From: an uncultured Duncaniella sp.
Lineage (GTDB): Bacteria; Bacteroidota; Bacteroidia; Bacteroidales; Muribaculaceae
Direction: 5' to 3'
DNA length: 64,000 bases
Assembly (NCBI GenBank): GCA_910578615.1
Contig: CAJTRI010000002.1
Coordinates: 109,655 to 173,654 of the forward strand
Positions 62,748 through 64,000 of this stretch are shown here, piece after piece. Numbering within the stretch: position 1 is the stretch's first letter; each line of letters opens with the position of its first letter. Under the pieces are notes generated by a model. That model was given only the letters and a program-made list of their open reading frames with translations. It was not told where the DNA came from and ran no database searches. The position numbers were made by a program, and so were the translations under genes.

Positions 62748-63964
62748 CTCTCGGCCACTATGCGTGCGATTTCGACGATGACCTTGACGGCCTTTTCCAT
62801 CGATGGGATCGGGACGAACTCATAACGGCCATGAAAGTTGTGTCCGCCGGCGAAGATGTTGGGGCAGGGGAGGCCTTTGAAGGAGAGCTGTGCGCCATCG
62901 GTTCCGCCGCGTATAGGCTGTACCTTAGGAGTGATGCCGGCGTCCTTCATCGCTTGTATGGCGATGTCGACTATGTGCATTATAGGCTCTATCTTCTCGC
63001 GCATGTTGTAATACTGGTCTTTGATCTCGATAGATGCGCAGCCAGGGAATTCGTTGTTTATTTTGCGGGTGAGATGTTCGAGTTCCTTCTTGCGGCGTTC
63101 GAACCTGTCACGGTCATGGTCTCGGATGATGTAGGTCAGCACGGTCTGTTCCACCGAGCCTTCGATGGATACGAGGTGGTAGAAGCCTTCATAACCTTCG
63201 GTGTGCTCGGGTGTTTCCCATCGCGGGAGCATGATGATGAACTGGTTGGCCACCCTGATGGAGTTGAGCATCTTGTGCTTGGCATATCCCGGATGTACGT
63301 TGCATCCCTTGAATGTGACTTTGGCGACGGCGGCGTTGAAATTCTCATATTCAAGTTCTCCTACCTCGCCGCCGTCCATTGTATAGGCCCAGTCGGCTGC
63401 GAAACGTTCCACATCGAACTTGTGGGCGCCCTTGCCGATTTCCTCGTCTGGATTGAAGGCTATACGGATGTTTCCGTGTTTCACCTCGGGATGGTGTTGG
63501 AGATAATCGATGGCCGAAATGATTTCGGCTATGCCGGCCTTGTCGTCAGCGCCAAGCAGGGTGGTGCCGTCTGTGACGATGAGGTCTTCGCCTTTATAGT
63601 CAAGAAGCTCGGGAAACTGGGCGGGTGACAGTACTATGCCTTCGGCGGCGTTGAGAGTGATGTCGCCACCGTCATATTCCTTCACGATACGTGGAGACAC
63701 ATGCCGTCCGCTCATGTCGGGTGATGTGTCGAGATGGGCTATGAAGCCCACTGTCGGTACCTCGCGGTCGATATTGGAGGGAAGTGTGGCCATGAGATAA
63801 CCGTTGTCGTCAAGCGAGATATCGGACAGCCCCATAGCGCGGAGTTCCTTTTCAAGCTCACGGGCAAATATCATCTGTCCGGGAGTGGAAGGTGTCATGT
63901 TGGTGAGTTCGTCACTCTGTGTGTCGAACTTCACATATTGGAGAAAACGATCTATTACAGTCAT
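62744..63964 (-). CDS. pepT: Peptidase T (tripeptide aminopeptidase)
   Basis: Cytosolic M20-family zinc aminopeptidase that removes the N-terminal residue from tripeptides, 406 aa. Motifs are IAHLDTSPD (zinc His and catalytic Asp), LLGADDKAGIAEI, and NPDEEIGKGAHKFDVERF with the catalytic Glu pair. YTMDGGEVGELEYENFNAA and RGGTDGAQLSFKGLPCPN complete the PepT pattern. The dimerisation lid occupies about 205-310. A TACTTTTG -7-like box at 64000-63993 is cut at the window edge; the start is predicted near 63987. The gene overlaps miaA by 4 bases. Confidence 0.95.
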   Translation of the reverse strand: MTVIDRFLQYVKFDTQSDELTNMTPSTPGQMIFARELEKELRAMGLSDISLDDNGYLMATLPSNIDREVPTVGFIAHLDTSPDMSGRHVSPRIVKEYDGGDITLNAAEGIVLSPAQFPELLDYKGEDLIVTDGTTLLGADDKAGIAEIISAIDYLQHHPEVKHGNIRIAFNPDEEIGKGAHKFDVERFAADWAYTMDGGEVGELEYENFNAAVAKVTFKGCNVHPGYAKHKMLNSIRVANQFIIMLPRWETPEHTEGYEGFYHLVSIEGSVEQTVLTYIIRDHDRDRFERRKKELEHLTRKINNEFPGCASIEIKDQYYNMREKIEPIMHIVDIAIQAMKDAGITPKVQPIRGGTDGAQLSFKGLPCPNIFAGGHNFHGRYEFVPIPSMEKAVKVIVEIARIVAER

Positions 63965-63992
63965 GATATCAAGGTAAGAATTTTGTTTACCG

Positions 63993-64000
63993 CAAAAGTA
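63993..64000 (-). promoter_or_regulatory. Probable -7 box of pepT
   Basis: TACTTTTG on the minus strand at the right window edge fits TAnnTTTG, about 29 bases before the pepT ATG. The -33 box would lie outside the window. Confidence 0.45.

Noticed and set aside
1..64000. tRNA or rRNA genes, CRISPR arrays, IS elements, integrases
   Set aside because: Read through all intergenic regions and gene products; none shows cloverleaf structures with CCA ends, direct-repeat arrays, transposase motifs or terminal repeats.

Overview
The window looks like a chromosomal segment of a Bacteroidales bacterium, most plausibly Muribaculaceae-like. The family placement is inference; the order is better supported. 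Support comes from a SusC/SusD pair with a pectate lyase, promoters that fit the Bacteroidetes pattern TTTG-N19-21-TAnnTTTG, weak or absent Shine-Dalgarno sites, and the gene order porG-like/uppS/bamA/ompH/ompH known from Porphyromonas. Coding density is high and most genes lie on the minus strand. I see no rRNA, tRNA, CRISPR array, insertion sequence or prophage.

Left part (1-9.5 kb): a pectin-type polysaccharide utilisation locus on the minus strand. It encodes a secreted TIM-barrel isomerase-like protein, a beta-helix lipoprotein, SusC, SusD and a pectate lyase cut by the window edge. A strong hairpin with a U-run separates susD from the lyase gene. A drug-efflux MFS gene diverges from the locus.

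11-28.9 kb: mostly housekeeping and envelope genes on the minus strand: lptF/G-ribBA; DUF6242 lipoprotein-porG-like-uppS-bamA-ompH-ompH (outer-membrane biogenesis); pnp; prfB with an intact programmed +1 frameshift; trigger factor with a stem-loop at the predicted mRNA 5' end; and a secreted GH13 enzyme that ends in a T9SS-like sorting domain.

29-40 kb: alaS-glnS-TPR protein; amidase-MCE (MlaD-like) protein; a GldB-like lipoprotein on the plus strand; a CoA-transferase; a small membrane protein. 40-48 kb is plus strand: miaB, yqgE, then a compact exopolysaccharide cluster (Wza-like, Wzc-like tyrosine kinase, Wzy-like polymerase, GT2) with no visible flippase.

48-64 kb: a giant TamB, a thioredoxin-fold lipoprotein lacking its CxxC, a cysteine-rich Spy/CpxP-like protein followed by an outer-membrane receptor (with attenuator-like alternative pairings between them), a TIGR02757 protein, a TlpA-like thioredoxin, an esterase, an unrecognised coiled-coil protein with a good promoter, and the overlapping set pepT-miaA-GNAT. 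MiaA and MiaB, both in the window, carry out successive steps of ms2i6A37 tRNA modification.

The least explained elements are the coiled-coil protein at 60.1 kb, the receptor leader at 54.3 kb, the Cys-rich Spy-like protein, and the T9SS-type elements.
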